From Reticulitermes speratus (taxonomy: Eukaryota > Arthropoda > Insecta > Blattodea > Rhinotermitidae): a DNA stretch of 64,000 nucleotides. The notes beneath the pieces were generated by a model, which worked only from the letters and a program-made list of their open reading frames with translations, did not search any database and was not told where the DNA came from. The DNA lies in contig JAJKFL010000005.1 in assembly GCA_021186555.1 (NCBI GenBank), positions 50,685,635 through 50,749,634 on the forward strand. The letters run 5' to 3'. This document shows positions 21,084 through 30,884 of this stretch, in pieces; the first letter of the stretch is position 1, and each line of letters starts with the position of its first letter. A program made the position numbers and the translations under genes.

Positions 21084-21400
21084 TAACGTTACGTGTATAC
21101 ATACGTTGTCTGTCTTGTTTGTTTAAAGAGCAATTTTTTGAGAAGGAATTTGTGTCTTCCATGCCGAATCATTAGCTTTGTAGAAGTGCCTGTCTTGAAA
21201 AGATCCGGTCCGTAGTTCGGTAGTTCAGTAGACCGTAATGCCGTAAACAGACCTCGCCGTATTAATGTATATATATATATAAAATATATATATGATGATC
21301 AAATTCGTTACCTTCAGTTTCGATGTACATTCGACTGCATCGGCTACTGAACTTAGGACATTCCAGTCAGTCGCGTGTTTTCCAACAACCCAAGGCTGCT
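21084..21400. other. Unassigned stretch with (TA)n
   Basis: An AT repeat lies at about 21,268-21,295. Nothing else was recognised. Confidence 0.5.
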
Positions 21401-21404
21401 TAAC

Positions 21405-21510
21405 TCTAGTAGATGGGACCGAAACGTCGGTAACCAACTACCAACCTACGCCGCGTAACATTCCACAAGGACGGAGGCTCAACTACACCGCAGCGGAAGC
21501 CTGAAGTCCC
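21405..21510 (+). repeat. Single arm of the GAAACGTCGGTAA fold-back subfamily
   Basis: GATGGGACCGAAACGTCGGT, CCTACGCCGCGTAACATTCC and GCAGCGGAAGCCTGAA follow the order seen in the intact pairs at 42.3 and 63.7 kb. Confidence 0.65.
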
Positions 21511-22570
21511 GTATAACTTTTTCCTGTCTTTTTTAAGGGTTTCTTACCAAAAAGAAAACGACGCCGGGTAAAAACCCAAAAGATTTTATACGATATATAA
21601 AACGTTATTAAATGTACCACAAAAATAAATTGAGTAATAAATAAATAGTTCGAAATTGTTGCTCGGAGAATTGTATATCTTCCAGGAGAGGCTCCTGCAT
21701 GCGGACGTGCGCGGTCGGGACAGGAACACTTTCACGTCGATGTATAAGACTGGTGTCCGTCGCTGGTTGTGCTGTGTGTTACTGTGAGCCGTTCTAAATC
21801 CGTCCCCTTCAATTAAGATTTTGATATACAAGCTTCTAGCGGGCCGGACTGCCACTGTGAATGCCCCGAAAAGTTGCCACGGATGATTAGGAATTCAGAA
21901 GACGTAGCATTTGCTGTTCTGCTGAGCCAAAATACCCGTGTTTGTGTGTGTGTGTGTGTTTTTTTATGCACGTCTCTTGTGGGCACATAACAGCAACTCA
22001 AATTATCAAGGTCCCCATTGTCAGCCGAAACCTTGTCTTGGGAGGAGACACAAAAAACAAGTCTTGGCTTGTCTTCGTGTCATTTTAAATTCCAAACGAA
22101 GAAGTCGGACGAACATTGAGGGCGTTGAAAATTACTGTCATCTTGCATGTGAAGGCGTGTAGTTGGCAGATAGGTACCAACGTTTCGGGGGGGGGGGGGG
22201 GGGACCTTCCGCCTGTTTCTTCAGGTTGAAGAGTGAAGTCTCCCAAAAGACAACAATTTTTTATAATTACAACTGCCAGAACTTCAAATCTTACGATTGA
22301 GGGCGTTCTTGCGTGTCTCCTGAAGATGTAGGCAGCACAGCAAAAATACGTAAATACACGCTACAGACTTATTAAACGGAGAGCCAATAATAGATGTATT
22401 TCGTTGTGACGTAATGAGTTTATACCTGCCAGAAGTTAAAACAGTGGATATCTTTAGCAGTGGGTTTAAACGACCTTTCAGACAATGGTCGATCGCGACC
22501 GAAAGATGTGAGACATACCAGTAACACAAAAACTGACAGATATAGCCCTGATGTGTACTGTGACGACTAT
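21511..22570. other. Unassigned stretch
   Basis: A TG run near 21,940 and a 21-base G-run (about 22,183-22,203) interrupt a decayed ribozyme-like arm (GTACCAACGTTTCGG ... TTCTTCAGG). No gene was seen. Confidence 0.5.
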
Positions 22571-23419
22571 AAAGAGCGTTCGCATAATTGTGAAAAGCGA
22601 CTACAGTGATACCTCGGCTAACGAAGATAATTCGTTCCGGAATCACATTCGTTAGCCGAAATCTTCGTTAGCCGAAACGTGAGGAACTTTCTGCTTCCCT
22701 TGGGTTTGTCGCTTACTTTTTTTGGTTGGTGGGTCTCCCCTATGTGATGTGGTCAGCTCATTCTTTGTCACACACATACAGACGGAAAAGATAAGCTCCT
22801 GGAATGGCCCGACCGTTCATGTTTGCTGCTTTATGTTAGCGCGAGCATCCACTAAAACATTCGTTAGCCGAATCCATATTCGTTAGCCGAGTCCGAAAAA
22901 CAGCGAAAAAATCTTCGTTAGCCGAAAAATTCGTTAGCAGGGTCACTCGTTAGCCGAGGTATCACTGTATTAGCTTCGTCATGTCTGTCCGCCCGCCCGT
23001 ATGGAACAACTTGGCTCCCACTGGACGGATTTTCATGAAATTTGGTATTTGAGTTTTCGAAAATCTGTCGAGAAAATTGAAGTTTGATTAAAATCTGACA
23101 ACAATAACGGTACTTTACATGAAGACCTATGTACATTTATGGTAATATCTCGCTGAATTCTTCTTAGAATGAGAAATGTTTCAGACAAATGTTGTAGAGA
23201 AAATCAGAACACACATTTTATGTTCAATACCTTTTTTCCGAAAATCGTGCCGTTTATGAGATAATGTGGAAAAATATGGTGCAGCCAGACAGGCCACAGA
23301 CGACAATATAATACTGCGCATGCGCTTTGCATGCTGGGTAACTAAGGCTGCAGACACACACCCAGAATATGCAATACTTATTTCTTTTCCACGGCAACAA
23401 CGGTTACGCGAACGCGCCT
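22571..23419 (+). mobile_element. AGGCGCGTTCGC MITE family, copy 2, interrupted
   Basis: Left end AGAGCGTTCGC and right end GCGAACGCGCCT bracket the family body (ACTGGACGGATTTTCATGAA, ATCGTGCCGTTTATGAGATA). It is split after GAAAAGCGACTA by a separate 374-bp MITE; removing that insertion restores continuity at AGCGACTATTAGCTTCGTC. Confidence 0.88.
22604..22977. mobile_element. pogo/mariner-like MITE nested in another MITE
   Basis: Perfect 18-bp termini CAGTGATACCTCGGCTAA and TTAGCCGAGGTATCACTG are flanked by TA at 22602-22603 and 22978-22979. The phrase TTCGTTAGCCGA is repeated several times inside near both ends. Non-coding and non-autonomous. Confidence 0.93.
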
Positions 23420-24145
23420 CAGTGGTACGTTATACGTACATTGCCAGTCTTGTACATATGGTATGAATTCACTTGTGTATTTCTTGTGCAGGTAACAATT
23501 CCCTGATGCCCGTGATTGCAATTTTAGCCCTCTTGCGGAATTTTCATCGCCTGATTCAGTGTAGACGTACCGTGGACTTGCTACAGACCTTTAAACTCGC
23601 GTTTCCAGTGACGTATACTGAAATGTAGACTGTGTTGGTCCAGTTGCCTACTATCCAGGCGATCTGTCCCTACTCTCCTTGTTCAGTGCACGGTAAATAA
23701 ATGACTAAGGCACGCACATTCTGTCGAGTGTATATTTAAACGTTTCCTATTTACACAGTTCGTCGAACCGTTCCCCTCTTGTGTTAAATTTAAAATGCTC
23801 GGCGTTACTAGTGTTTCATTTCCTGAACAGTCGTCAGTGCTGTTTTGAATGTTTTTGTTTTATCGAAAGCAATTAGCTATCTGGCGGCCACTTCCTTGTG
23901 GGAGCAGTTTATACATATACTCGTATATATAAGAAAGCAGACGTATTTGACTGTTGAAGGTGAAAGTGACCTAAGTCTATGTATTTTTAATTTGTATGGA
24001 AATTTGGACTTCTCAGTTTACGGAGCTTGTGCTAATGTAATTACTTGGTTGTCATCTGTCACTGTGGCTTTGTGTGTGTGTGTAATATATATATATATAT
24101 ATATATATAATACATGTATATTGACCATCGGCTACAAGATTTTAT
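23420..24145. other. Unassigned stretch
   Basis: A (TA)n run at 24,086-24,110 is the only structured sequence. Confidence 0.5.
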
Positions 24146-24537
24146 TAGGCGCGTTCGCAAAATTGCGAAAAGCGACTATTATCATCGTCATGTCTGTCTG
24201 TCCGTCCGTGCGCATGGAACAACTCGGCTCCCACTGGACGGATTTTCATGAAATTTGATATTTGAGGATTCATCGAAAATTGTCGAGAAAACTCAAGTTT
24301 GTTTAAAATCCGACAAGAATAGCGGTAGTTTACATAAAGACCTATGTACATTTATGATAATATCTCGCTGAATTCTTCTTAGAATGAGAAATGTTTGAGA
24401 CAAAAGTTGTAGAGAAAATCAAAACACACATTTTGTGTTCAGTAACTTTTTTTTTTGTTTTGCAAATCGTGCCGTTTATGAGATAATGGAAAAATACGGT
24501 AGAACCAGACAGACCACAGATGACAATATAACACGGC
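24146..24537 (+). mobile_element. AGGCGCGTTCGC MITE family, copy 3 (right end lost)
   Basis: The left terminus TTAGGCGCGTTCGCAAAATT is intact and the body follows the family to GACAATATAACACGG, where homology stops. Confidence 0.85.
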
Positions 24538-25416
24538 CATCACACCCACCTTGATTTGATCTCGGCGATGAATACAGAGCATTATGCTCCTCATGCAATT
24601 TTTTTCGAGTCTGTATTGGCCTGGAATTCATGTAAATAATATTTAAAAATGAAATTTCTGCCTCACAAATAACACATGTTTCTCCATTACAAATGACAGT
24701 CGGTTATTACTGTTCCTGTAAATAATCGCTGTTTATTTTAAGATTCATATGCAACGCATGAACACACTCTGTATGTGCAAGTATGGAGTTTTTGAATGTT
24801 AGAGGAGATGAGACACCGCTGGCGTCTTGGATATAGCGGTAGCATCTGACGTATAGTTCCGTAAAGGATTTGGAGAGGCGGCGTGTTTATTATTAAACCG
24901 CTTGTAATATTAGGAGGCTCCAGTGATGAGATGCTGTATTTTATTTCTTTCTCTGATCACATTTCTTTTTTTTAAGTGCGTCAGAGAGAAGCATTGGTTT
25001 CCTATTGGTCTAACGCAGTAAATTCATCTAGCGTTAGATAACACTCCCATTTTCTGTAGACTTTTAGGTGCCCTCCCAGACTAGCACTGTCATTAAAAAA
25101 AAAACCCTGTTTGTGTTTCTGTAATCATTACTAAGTTAGAGAGGTTTTTTGTACATTCACAGACGCCCTGAAACCATGTGGATGTTATGGTTTATTTTCA
25201 GATTGCTTTAAAACAGGCGCGATGAGAGATTCTGTTACTCTTGTCTGTCTGTTGCATGAACGGGTTTTATTCTTTGCGCTGGGCTACCGTTTAATAAAAT
25301 TAGCGCGGAGGAGTTGTTGTGGCCGATACGTAATAGTAAAATATTGAATAACTTATAGGCATTTTAAGAATATCTACATTACGTTTGTCTATGTTGTAAA
25401 CAGCTGCTTTCAAAAT
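24538..25416. other. Mostly unassigned; lone relic of the 114-bp satellite unit
   Basis: AAATAATCGCTGTTTATTTT followed by AAGATTCATATGCAACGCAT and AACACACTC at 24,719-24,770 is a diverged single copy of the satellite monomer at the left edge. Nothing else was recognised. Confidence 0.5.
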
Positions 25417-25417
25417 A

Positions 25418-25601
25418 CAGTAGAACCCGGTTATAACAACATCGGTTTATACAACACCACGCTTATACAGTCAGATATTCTGTGCTACCAATTAATTCGT
25501 CTCTGTTAACCATAACATTATACTCCTCGGTTATAACAACACTCGTTTATAACGACACAAAATATTCAGTCCCTTTCATGACGTTATAACCGAGTTCGAT
25601 T
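25418..25601. mobile_element. pogo/Tigger-like MITE, copy 2
   Basis: It begins after TA with CAGTAGAACCCGGTTATAAC and ends GTTATAACCGAGTTCGATTG. Colinear with the copy at 18.8 kb. Confidence 0.78.
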
Positions 25602-25662
25602 GCTTGTTAACAAGAGAAGTGTAACCTACATGTGCTCCTTTAAGAGCAATTACGAGATATGT

Positions 25663-25959
25663 GCCGATCCCAGTGGCCGTGCGGTCTAAGGCGTGGGTCT
25701 TCGGCCGCTCGCTTACTGGGATTGTGGGTTCGAATCCCACCAGGGCATGGATGTCTGTCTGTTGTGAGTGTTGTGTGTTGTCAGGTAGAGGTCTCTGCGA
25801 CGGGCTGATCACTCGTCCAGAGGAGTCCTACCGACTGTGGTGTATTTCAGATGTGTGTGATCATGAAACCTCGACGAAAAGAGGAGGCCCAGGCCCATAT
25901 AGGGCTGTCGAGCCATAGGGGGGAAAAAAAAGAAAAAAGAAAAAAAAAAGAAAAAAAAA
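25663..25959 (+). mobile_element. SINE family B, full length with A-rich tail
   Basis: The head GCCGATCCCAGTGGCCGTGC and box B GGGTTCGAATCCC are followed by the full family body ending GGGCTGTCGAGCCATAGGG and a 40-base A-rich tail. The target duplication ACGAGAT(A/C)TGT lies at 25652-25662 and 25960-25970. Confidence 0.95.
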
Positions 25960-25970
25960 ACGAGATCTGT

Positions 25971-26282
25971 AATTTCCTAGTAGCCCTTTAATTATCGTAA
26001 TAATTGGTAGCCAGGCACAAATTACTAATTCATTCGACTTTGTGTGAAATTGAAGTAGCTTATTAAACAACGTATTAATCTATCGAATCAGCTTGAGATT
26101 AGAGGAGTGCGATCTTGAAACGAAGAAGCAGACTTCACCCTCTTCAAATCCACCCCCCCCCCCCCCCCCCCGGTTAAAGAAATTGAATGAGAAAGTATTA
26201 CAACATTAAAAGCAGCTAATTTGTTACACTGCAGTACCATTATTATGTAACATACTCCGCGAGCTACGAGTAATTGATGCAT
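25971..26282. other. Unassigned stretch
   Basis: It contains a C-run at about 26,152-26,172. Nothing else was recognised. Confidence 0.5.
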
Positions 26283-26445
26283 TTGTCCTATTTTGTCACG
26301 AGATCAGAAATTTTGTCTAGGTACAAATCGGGCTCTTTGCGTTCACAACCATTCACGGACCGCGATTTCCACTTCCTCATATTGTGGAACCGGCCAGTTC
26401 GCCAACTGTTGCTTCAGCGGCCCAAATAATATGCCCATGGTGGAC
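26283..26445 (-). pseudogene. Mariner-type transposase C-terminal fragment, left half of an inverted pair
   Basis: The minus strand encodes LKQQLANWPVPQYEEVEIAV, REWL and, after a frameshift, RKEPDLYLDKISDLV, resembling the C-terminal tail of SETMAR/mariner-like transposases (EDWL ... FYDEGIQKLVPRW type). No catalytic residues lie in this segment. Confidence 0.6.
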
Positions 26446-26536
26446 GGTCCGGAAGTTTCCAGTGAGACGACTGCAGTTTGCGCTGCGTGCTGTTGTGTCG
26501 TGTTGAAGGACCAGACTTCGAGGCAGATCATGTGTT

Positions 26537-26680
26537 GGGCCGGTGAAGCAACACTTTGGTAGGCTACCGATTCCACGATACGAAGAAGTGGAAATTGTTC
26601 TTCGTGAGTGGTTGCGAATGCAAGAGCCCGATTTATACAGCGACGGAATTTGTTAAACTCGTGCCAAAGTGGGGCATATT
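26537..26680 (+). pseudogene. Mariner-type transposase C-terminal fragment, right half
   Basis: The plus strand encodes VKQHFGRLPIPRYEEVEIVL, REWLRMQEPDLYSDGIC and, after a frameshift, KLVPKW. It is the mirror of 26,283-26,445, so two degenerate copies point away from a 90-bp centre. Confidence 0.6.
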
Positions 26681-26841
26681 CTTCAATGTGCTCGGGAGTA
26701 TGCTGCAAAATAATGGAATACTTGAGCTAGATTTAACGTTATAATGACTTAACATTTAGTTTTTGTGATCCGGGAAATGTTATCGGCATTCCGCGTAAGC
26801 GTAAGCGCCGTTCTACGTTGTGTCTATGCAGCCTGCGCAAT

Positions 26842-27010
26842 TAACGTTGCGGTAGAGTCGGTAATACTCCAAATTCATATTCCGGAGGTCCCGTGTTCGA
26901 ATTTCGGTCAGAGATCGTCTGTCCTGACCGAGCTCTTTCGCGCTTTTCCTCAGTCTCTACAATTGAATGCCGGTACCTCAGCTTGAGCAAGGACGCTTCC
27001 TCATTCTTTC
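26842..27010 (+). mobile_element. tRNA-like SINE relic
   Basis: GCGGTAGAGTCGGTAATACTC is a box-A-like stretch and CCCGTGTTCGAATTTCGGTC a box-B-like stretch at tRNA spacing, followed by a non-coding body. Family not recognised, possibly D. Confidence 0.45.
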
Positions 27011-27182
27011 CAGTCCCTTATTCACGGATCATATTATTGGACGCTGTGTAATGTCTGCTATTTGAGCCATATTTAAATAAATCACGAGCAAATACCTAAA
27101 TTTGAAACACTATGAAGTAATCACAGTAAAAATTATACCAACACATGCACTGTTTATTAAAACCTTAATAGTTTTAAAAAAT

Positions 27183-27230
27183 CGGCCCTACATATGTTTC
27201 GGCCAGTTAACTGGCCATCCTCAGGGGCAA
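27183..27230 (-). ncRNA. Hammerhead-ribozyme-like motif
   Basis: Minus strand: GCCC, CTGAGGA, stem II GGCCAGT-TA-ACTGGCC, GAA, ACATATGU, A, GGGC. Stem I GCCC/GGGC is perfect and all invariant bases are present (position 7 is G, which is allowed). Confidence 0.65.
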
Positions 27231-27380
27231 CTAGCGTTTAAAGCACAATCACGTTCATAGGTTTTACATGAGGTGTGAGGATGTTATACATATGTAGGGC
27301 CGATTTTTTTAAAACTATTAAGGTTTTAATAAACAGTGCATGTGTTGGTATAATTTTTACTGTGATAATAAACATACACG

Positions 27381-27708
27381 TCGACCTCGGTGGACTAGTG
27401 GTTAGCGTGCTCGCCACTGGACCCAAGGTCGATGGATTTTTAAGGGTGATAAAAATCCGGAGCACCACTTCCTTCGGAGGGGAAGTAAAGCCGTCGGTCC
27501 CATGTCGTAGATTTACGGCATGTAAAAGAACCTTACGGGCATGAATAAAGATGTTGCGTAAGCAAAATTGCCTCCATTTCTCACCCAAGTCTCCTGACTG
27601 CCTGCCAGATGGCTCTGGCCGACACATCAGGATCGATAGAACAGTCACCAACTGCCATGAATGCGCACGACTTAGTAATTATTATTATTATTAGTAATTA
27701 GTATTATT
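27381..27708 (+). mobile_element. SINE family C, internally deleted copy
   Basis: It starts TCGACCTCGGTGGACTAGTG and follows the family to ACACATCAGGATCGATAGAA, but box B and part of the 3' body are missing; it ends in (ATT)n. A 16-bp target duplication ATAATAAACATACACG lies at 27365-27380 and 27709-27724. Confidence 0.93.
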
Positions 27709-27768
27709 ATAATAAACATACACGGTGTGAATACTATTAAGACTTTGAAGTAACTTACGAAGTAATCA

Positions 27769-28247
27769 GTCCTTGGTGTAAAGCCGTGCTGTGTAGGTTT
27801 TACTGTGGCCGTGGTTTGTACGGTGCTTCATGTAACGATCACGTCTTCGACAGGTGGGTATTGTACCGCAGACCCTCCCTTACCTTTTACTGCATTACGC
27901 GCTGTGAAGAACGTATCCGTGTAATAATCATGACCCCTCGGGTGGGCACGTACTGTAAACGGCTAAGTGCTGCTGGTTTTAGTCTGTCGTTCAGAGAGGA
28001 AGTCCTGGCATTTGAAGATCCGTGACCGGAGGCAACATACCTGCCAGCACACATAAATTTATCGTAAAAATATACGTAGTAAATTATGAGTTTGTGGTTC
28101 TGATGTCTTTGTTTTCCCCGTTTCTGAATTAATCACTGTGATTAGAATTTATGTAGGTGTAGAATTTTGAAAACTGATATTCCTGATGATAACACGTGTT
28201 TAACGATACATTTGGTACCTCTGTTTTGTATATACGAGCAGGTAAGG
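27769..28247. other. Unassigned stretch
   Basis: Nothing recognised. Confidence 0.5.
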
Positions 28248-28256
28248 TCGCTAAAG

Positions 28257-28841
28257 GCCGATCCCAGTGGCCGTGTGGTCTAAGGCGTGGGTCTTCGGCC
28301 GCTCGCTTACCAGGATCGTGGGTTCGAATCCCACCGGGGGCATGGATGTTTGTGTTGTGTTAGATGTATGGACGATAGCATGAAACATAAGGTGACATGC
28401 AGGACAAAAAGGACTTCAACAGTACAAATGGATCAAAGGGGAAAACCCAGGAATTAATAAAAAATAAAAAAAAATAAAAAAAATAAATAAAAAAAAAATC
28501 CCACCGGGGGCATGGATGTTTGTGTTGTGTTTGTCGTAAGGACGGTAGCATGGAACGTAAAGTGACATGAAGGACGAAAGGATTTAAACAGTACAAAAAT
28601 GGATCAAAGGGAGAAAGCCCCGGACAGGCAAAAAAAAAAAAAAAAAGAAACCCCACCGGGGGCATGGATGTCTGTCTCTTGTGAGTGTTGTGTGATGTCA
28701 GGTAGAGGTCTCTGCGACGAGCTGATCACTCGTCCAGAGGAGTCCTACCGACTGTGGTGTGTCTCAAATGTGTGTGACCATGAAACCTCGACGAAACGAG
28801 GAGGCCCATATAGGGCTGTCGAGCAAAAAAAAAAAAAAATT
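28257..28841 (+). mobile_element. Composite SINE: family B head with three serial bodies
   Basis: One family B tRNA-like head is followed by three modules each starting CCACCGGGGGCATGGATGT: two copies of a distinct body (28,332-28,499 and 28,500-28,650; shared GGACGATAGCATGAAAC and ACAGTACAAATGGATCAAAG) each with its own A-rich run, then the standard family B body (28,651 on) with a final poly-A. A 9-bp target duplication TCGCTAAAG at 28248-28256 and 28842-28850 encloses the whole set, so it appears to have inserted as one unit. Confidence 0.88.
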
Positions 28842-28889
28842 TCGCTAAAGTGATGACACACGGCTTTGTTCTCGTCGTCATTATCATCA

Positions 28890-28918
28890 TCATCTTCTCC
28901 TCCTCCTCCTCCTCCTTA
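28890..28918. repeat. (TCC)n microsatellite
   Basis: CATCATCATC followed by TCCTCC repeats. Confidence 0.85.
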
Positions 28919-29077
28919 TTCGTGTGCCTCTTCAGTCCCCGTTTTCGGGCTGTGGCCTTCCCTGTTTTATTCTTCCAATCACTCCTATGTTTTGCCGCTG
29001 TGGCAGTTTCTCGTGTTTAGCAGTTCGGCGTCATACGCCCTTCGTCTTCCCATCTGTTCCTCGGTTTTCCAGCAGTT

Positions 29078-29375
29078 GAAGAGGGACATGGGGAGGGGAG
29101 GTGCATACAGGGTATTGGTGGGGAGACCTGAGGGAAAGAGACCACTTTGAAGACCTAGATGTAGATGGGAGGATAATATTAAAATGGATCTTCAAGAAGT
29201 GGGATGGGGGGCTTGGACTTGATTGCTCTGGCTCAGGATAGGGACTCGTGGCTGGCGCTTGTGAATGCGGTAATGAACCTTCTGGTTCCGTAAAACGCGG
29301 GGGATTTCTTGACTAGCTGAGGACCTGTTAGCTTCTCAGGAAGGACTCTGCTCCATGGAGTTAATTTAGTTAGTT
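29078..29375 (+). mobile_element. LINE family 1 tail fragment
   Basis: It encodes [16 protein letters not shown] then frameshifted ED(N)IKMDLQEVG and a degraded RDRW segment, matching the copy at 55.1-55.6 kb, and ends CTCCATGGAGTTAATTTAGT. A pseudogene fragment of a non-LTR reverse transcriptase C-terminus. Confidence 0.85.
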
Positions 29376-29411
29376 ATAAGTTTTAAAACTTTCGCGGCGA
29401 CATGATTCAAT

Positions 29412-29561
29412 ATAGTCTTCTCGGGCGCACAGCCGCGTCAATTCGTTTGAATACAACGTTTCGGCAAAATCAGTTTTGCCTGAGGATGGGGACGGAGCTA
29501 GTCCCCGAAACGTTGTATTCAAACGAATTGACGCGGCTGTGCGCCCGAGAAGACTATAATT
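29412..29561. mobile_element. Fold-back element, perfect 50-bp arms
   Basis: TATAGTCTTCTCGGGCGCAC ... ACAACGTTTCGG (29,413-29,464) is the exact reverse complement of the right arm (29,507-29,558). The centre holds GCAAAATCAGTTTTGC and a ribozyme-like core on the plus strand. It sits directly in the tail of LINE family 1; TAATTTAGTTAG occurs on both sides. Confidence 0.85.
29476..29530 (+). ncRNA. Hammerhead-ribozyme-like motif, uncertain stem I
   Basis: CTGAGGA (29480-29486), stem II GGGGAC/GTCCCC, GAAA (29507-29510), ACGTTGTA. The core is intact but stem I pairing between GTTTTGC and TTCAAACG is weak. Confidence 0.45.
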
Positions 29562-30133
29562 TAGTTAGGTTTATAATGTAAGTGAGCCATGTACATGGCT
29601 GTCTGAGATCAGACGTCTCAGGCTGTGAACCTACTATATATGTAGAAGATAAAGAAACTTGGTTTTGTGTACAGGCTCTGCATCAGTCGTCGTTGCGCCA
29701 GTCCTGCCATATCTTTATCGCGTGGTTTTTACAGTAGACAGGGCACCTTACTTGCTGGCACACACGCAGGGGCCTGCAGTTCTGAGCACAATGGATGGCA
29801 TACAAGTGTGCACGCCCACAGCAGCCAGTGAAGATTGTCGTTACGCGACTTGAATGCACGCCGAGTTGCAGTTGGGAGAGGATGTAGCATTTAGTCGCGG
29901 TGGCTGTGTTCGTCCCTATCTGTTATTATTGTTACAAGTACAGTCTGCGTTTGAAACAAAGATCTCTCTTGATCATCATTATTTATTGTCTCTTGGCAAA
30001 GAAGTACTGACGAATTCGATTACGCTGGACTTCACCGAACGTTGGAAGTAGTCACTACGAAACGGGTATAAAGTAACTGGCTTTACGTTGTAGTTCATTT
30101 AACAGCGCTGTTAGTGGCTGGAGAACATGTAAC
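29562..30133. other. Unassigned stretch
   Basis: No domain could be recognised in the two short open frames at 29.66-30.05 kb. Confidence 0.5.
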
Positions 30134-30239
30134 TTCTAGTGATTGTTAACGTTGTATTTACCGTGCATTTTCAAATGAGATGTGTTCAAAAATCACCAAC
30201 TAAAGCACATAAACTTTTCAATAGTTTATTCTTAAAATA

Positions 30240-30284
30240 CCCCTATACGTATTTCGGTGGTTTAAACCACCATCTTCAGGGGTC
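30240..30284 (-). ncRNA. Hammerhead-ribozyme-like motif, left arm
   Basis: Minus strand: ACCC, CTGAAGA, stem II GGTGGTTT-AAACCACC, GAA, ATACGTAU, A, GGGG. One C of stem I is missing compared with the right arm. Confidence 0.65.
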
Positions 30285-30767
30285 GTGGAGATTAATATGC
30301 TTAGACTTATAGTTATTACATATATGGTTACATTCATATATGTAGAATATGAGTGGGCTAGTATTGCTCACTTCGTACAGTATGTAAAATTATGTAAAAT
30401 TACTATAAAATGAATTAAAGGCTGTTAAAATGATTATATAGTTTGTAGTTTTCCTGAAAATTATTGGCAGTTTGACCTTGTAGTAAGGTGGTCATCTGTG
30501 TGTACTACGTAAGCTGCACAACACCGGCGTCATGCAGCTTACGTAGTACACACAGATGACCACCTTACTACAAGGTCAAACTGCCAATAATTTTCAGGAA
30601 AACTACAAACTATGTAATCATTTTAACAGCCTTTAATTCATTTTATAGTAATTTTACATAATTTTACATACTGTACGAAGTGAGCAATACTAGCCCACTC
30701 ATATTCTACATATATGAATGTAACCATATATGTAATAACTATAAGTCTATGCATAATAATCTCCACG

Positions 30768-30813
30768 ACCCCCTGAAGATGGTGGTTTAAACCACCGAAA
30801 TACGTATAGGGGT
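30768..30813 (+). ncRNA. Hammerhead-ribozyme-like motif, right arm
   Basis: ACCCC (30768-30772), CTGAAGA (30773-30779), stem II GGTGGTTT/AAACCACC, GAAA (30797-30800), ATACGTAU as stem III, predicted cleavage after A30808, then GGGGT. Stem I is a perfect 5 bp. Confidence 0.72.
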
Positions 30814-30884
30814 ATTTTAAGAATAAACTATTGAAAAGTTTATGTGCATTAGTTGGTGATTTTTGAACACATTCTAGTGATTGT

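Larger units (their letters stand above)
27124..27758. mobile_element. Fold-back hammerhead element with nested SINE
   Basis: Arms 27,124-27,197 and 27,288-27,364 are inverted (ACATATGTAGGGCCGATTTT). The right side continues through GTGCATGTGTTGGT to CATACACGGTGTGAA, but is split there by SINE family C (27,381-27,708). A possible target duplication GAAGTAATCA lies at 27114-27123 and 27759-27768. Confidence 0.75.
30147..30871. mobile_element. Fold-back hammerhead element, 725 bp, with 13-bp target duplication
   Basis: Arms of more than 300 bp are near-identical inverted copies meeting at about 30,525. The left outer end carries TTTACCGTGCATTTTC; the right arm ends GTGCATTAGTTGGTGATTTT and is about 35 bp shorter. 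The duplication TTCTAGTGATTGT lies at 30134-30146 and 30872-30884. Each arm has an intact ribozyme-like core. The near-identity of the arms suggests recent formation. Confidence 0.92.

Noticed and set aside
22183-22203. Homopolymer runs (here G; also C at 3,564, 26,152 and 37,657) as functional elements
   Set aside because: More simply explained as mononucleotide microsatellites or sequencing/assembly slippage.
25663-25760. A genuine tRNA gene (Leu/Ser-like) here and at the other family B heads
   Set aside because: Boxes A and B are present but the acceptor stem does not close, and the unit continues into a SINE body with poly-A and target duplication.
26343-26708. A 121-codon minus-strand frame as a host gene
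   Set aside because: Its C-terminal half matches mariner transposase remnants and its N-terminal half is the antisense of the mirrored copy.
29659-30051. Upstream (PDZ-encoding) exons of the myosin
   Set aside because: Two open frames here have no PDZ-like GLGF-type motif, no supporting splice sites, and no similarity that I recognise.
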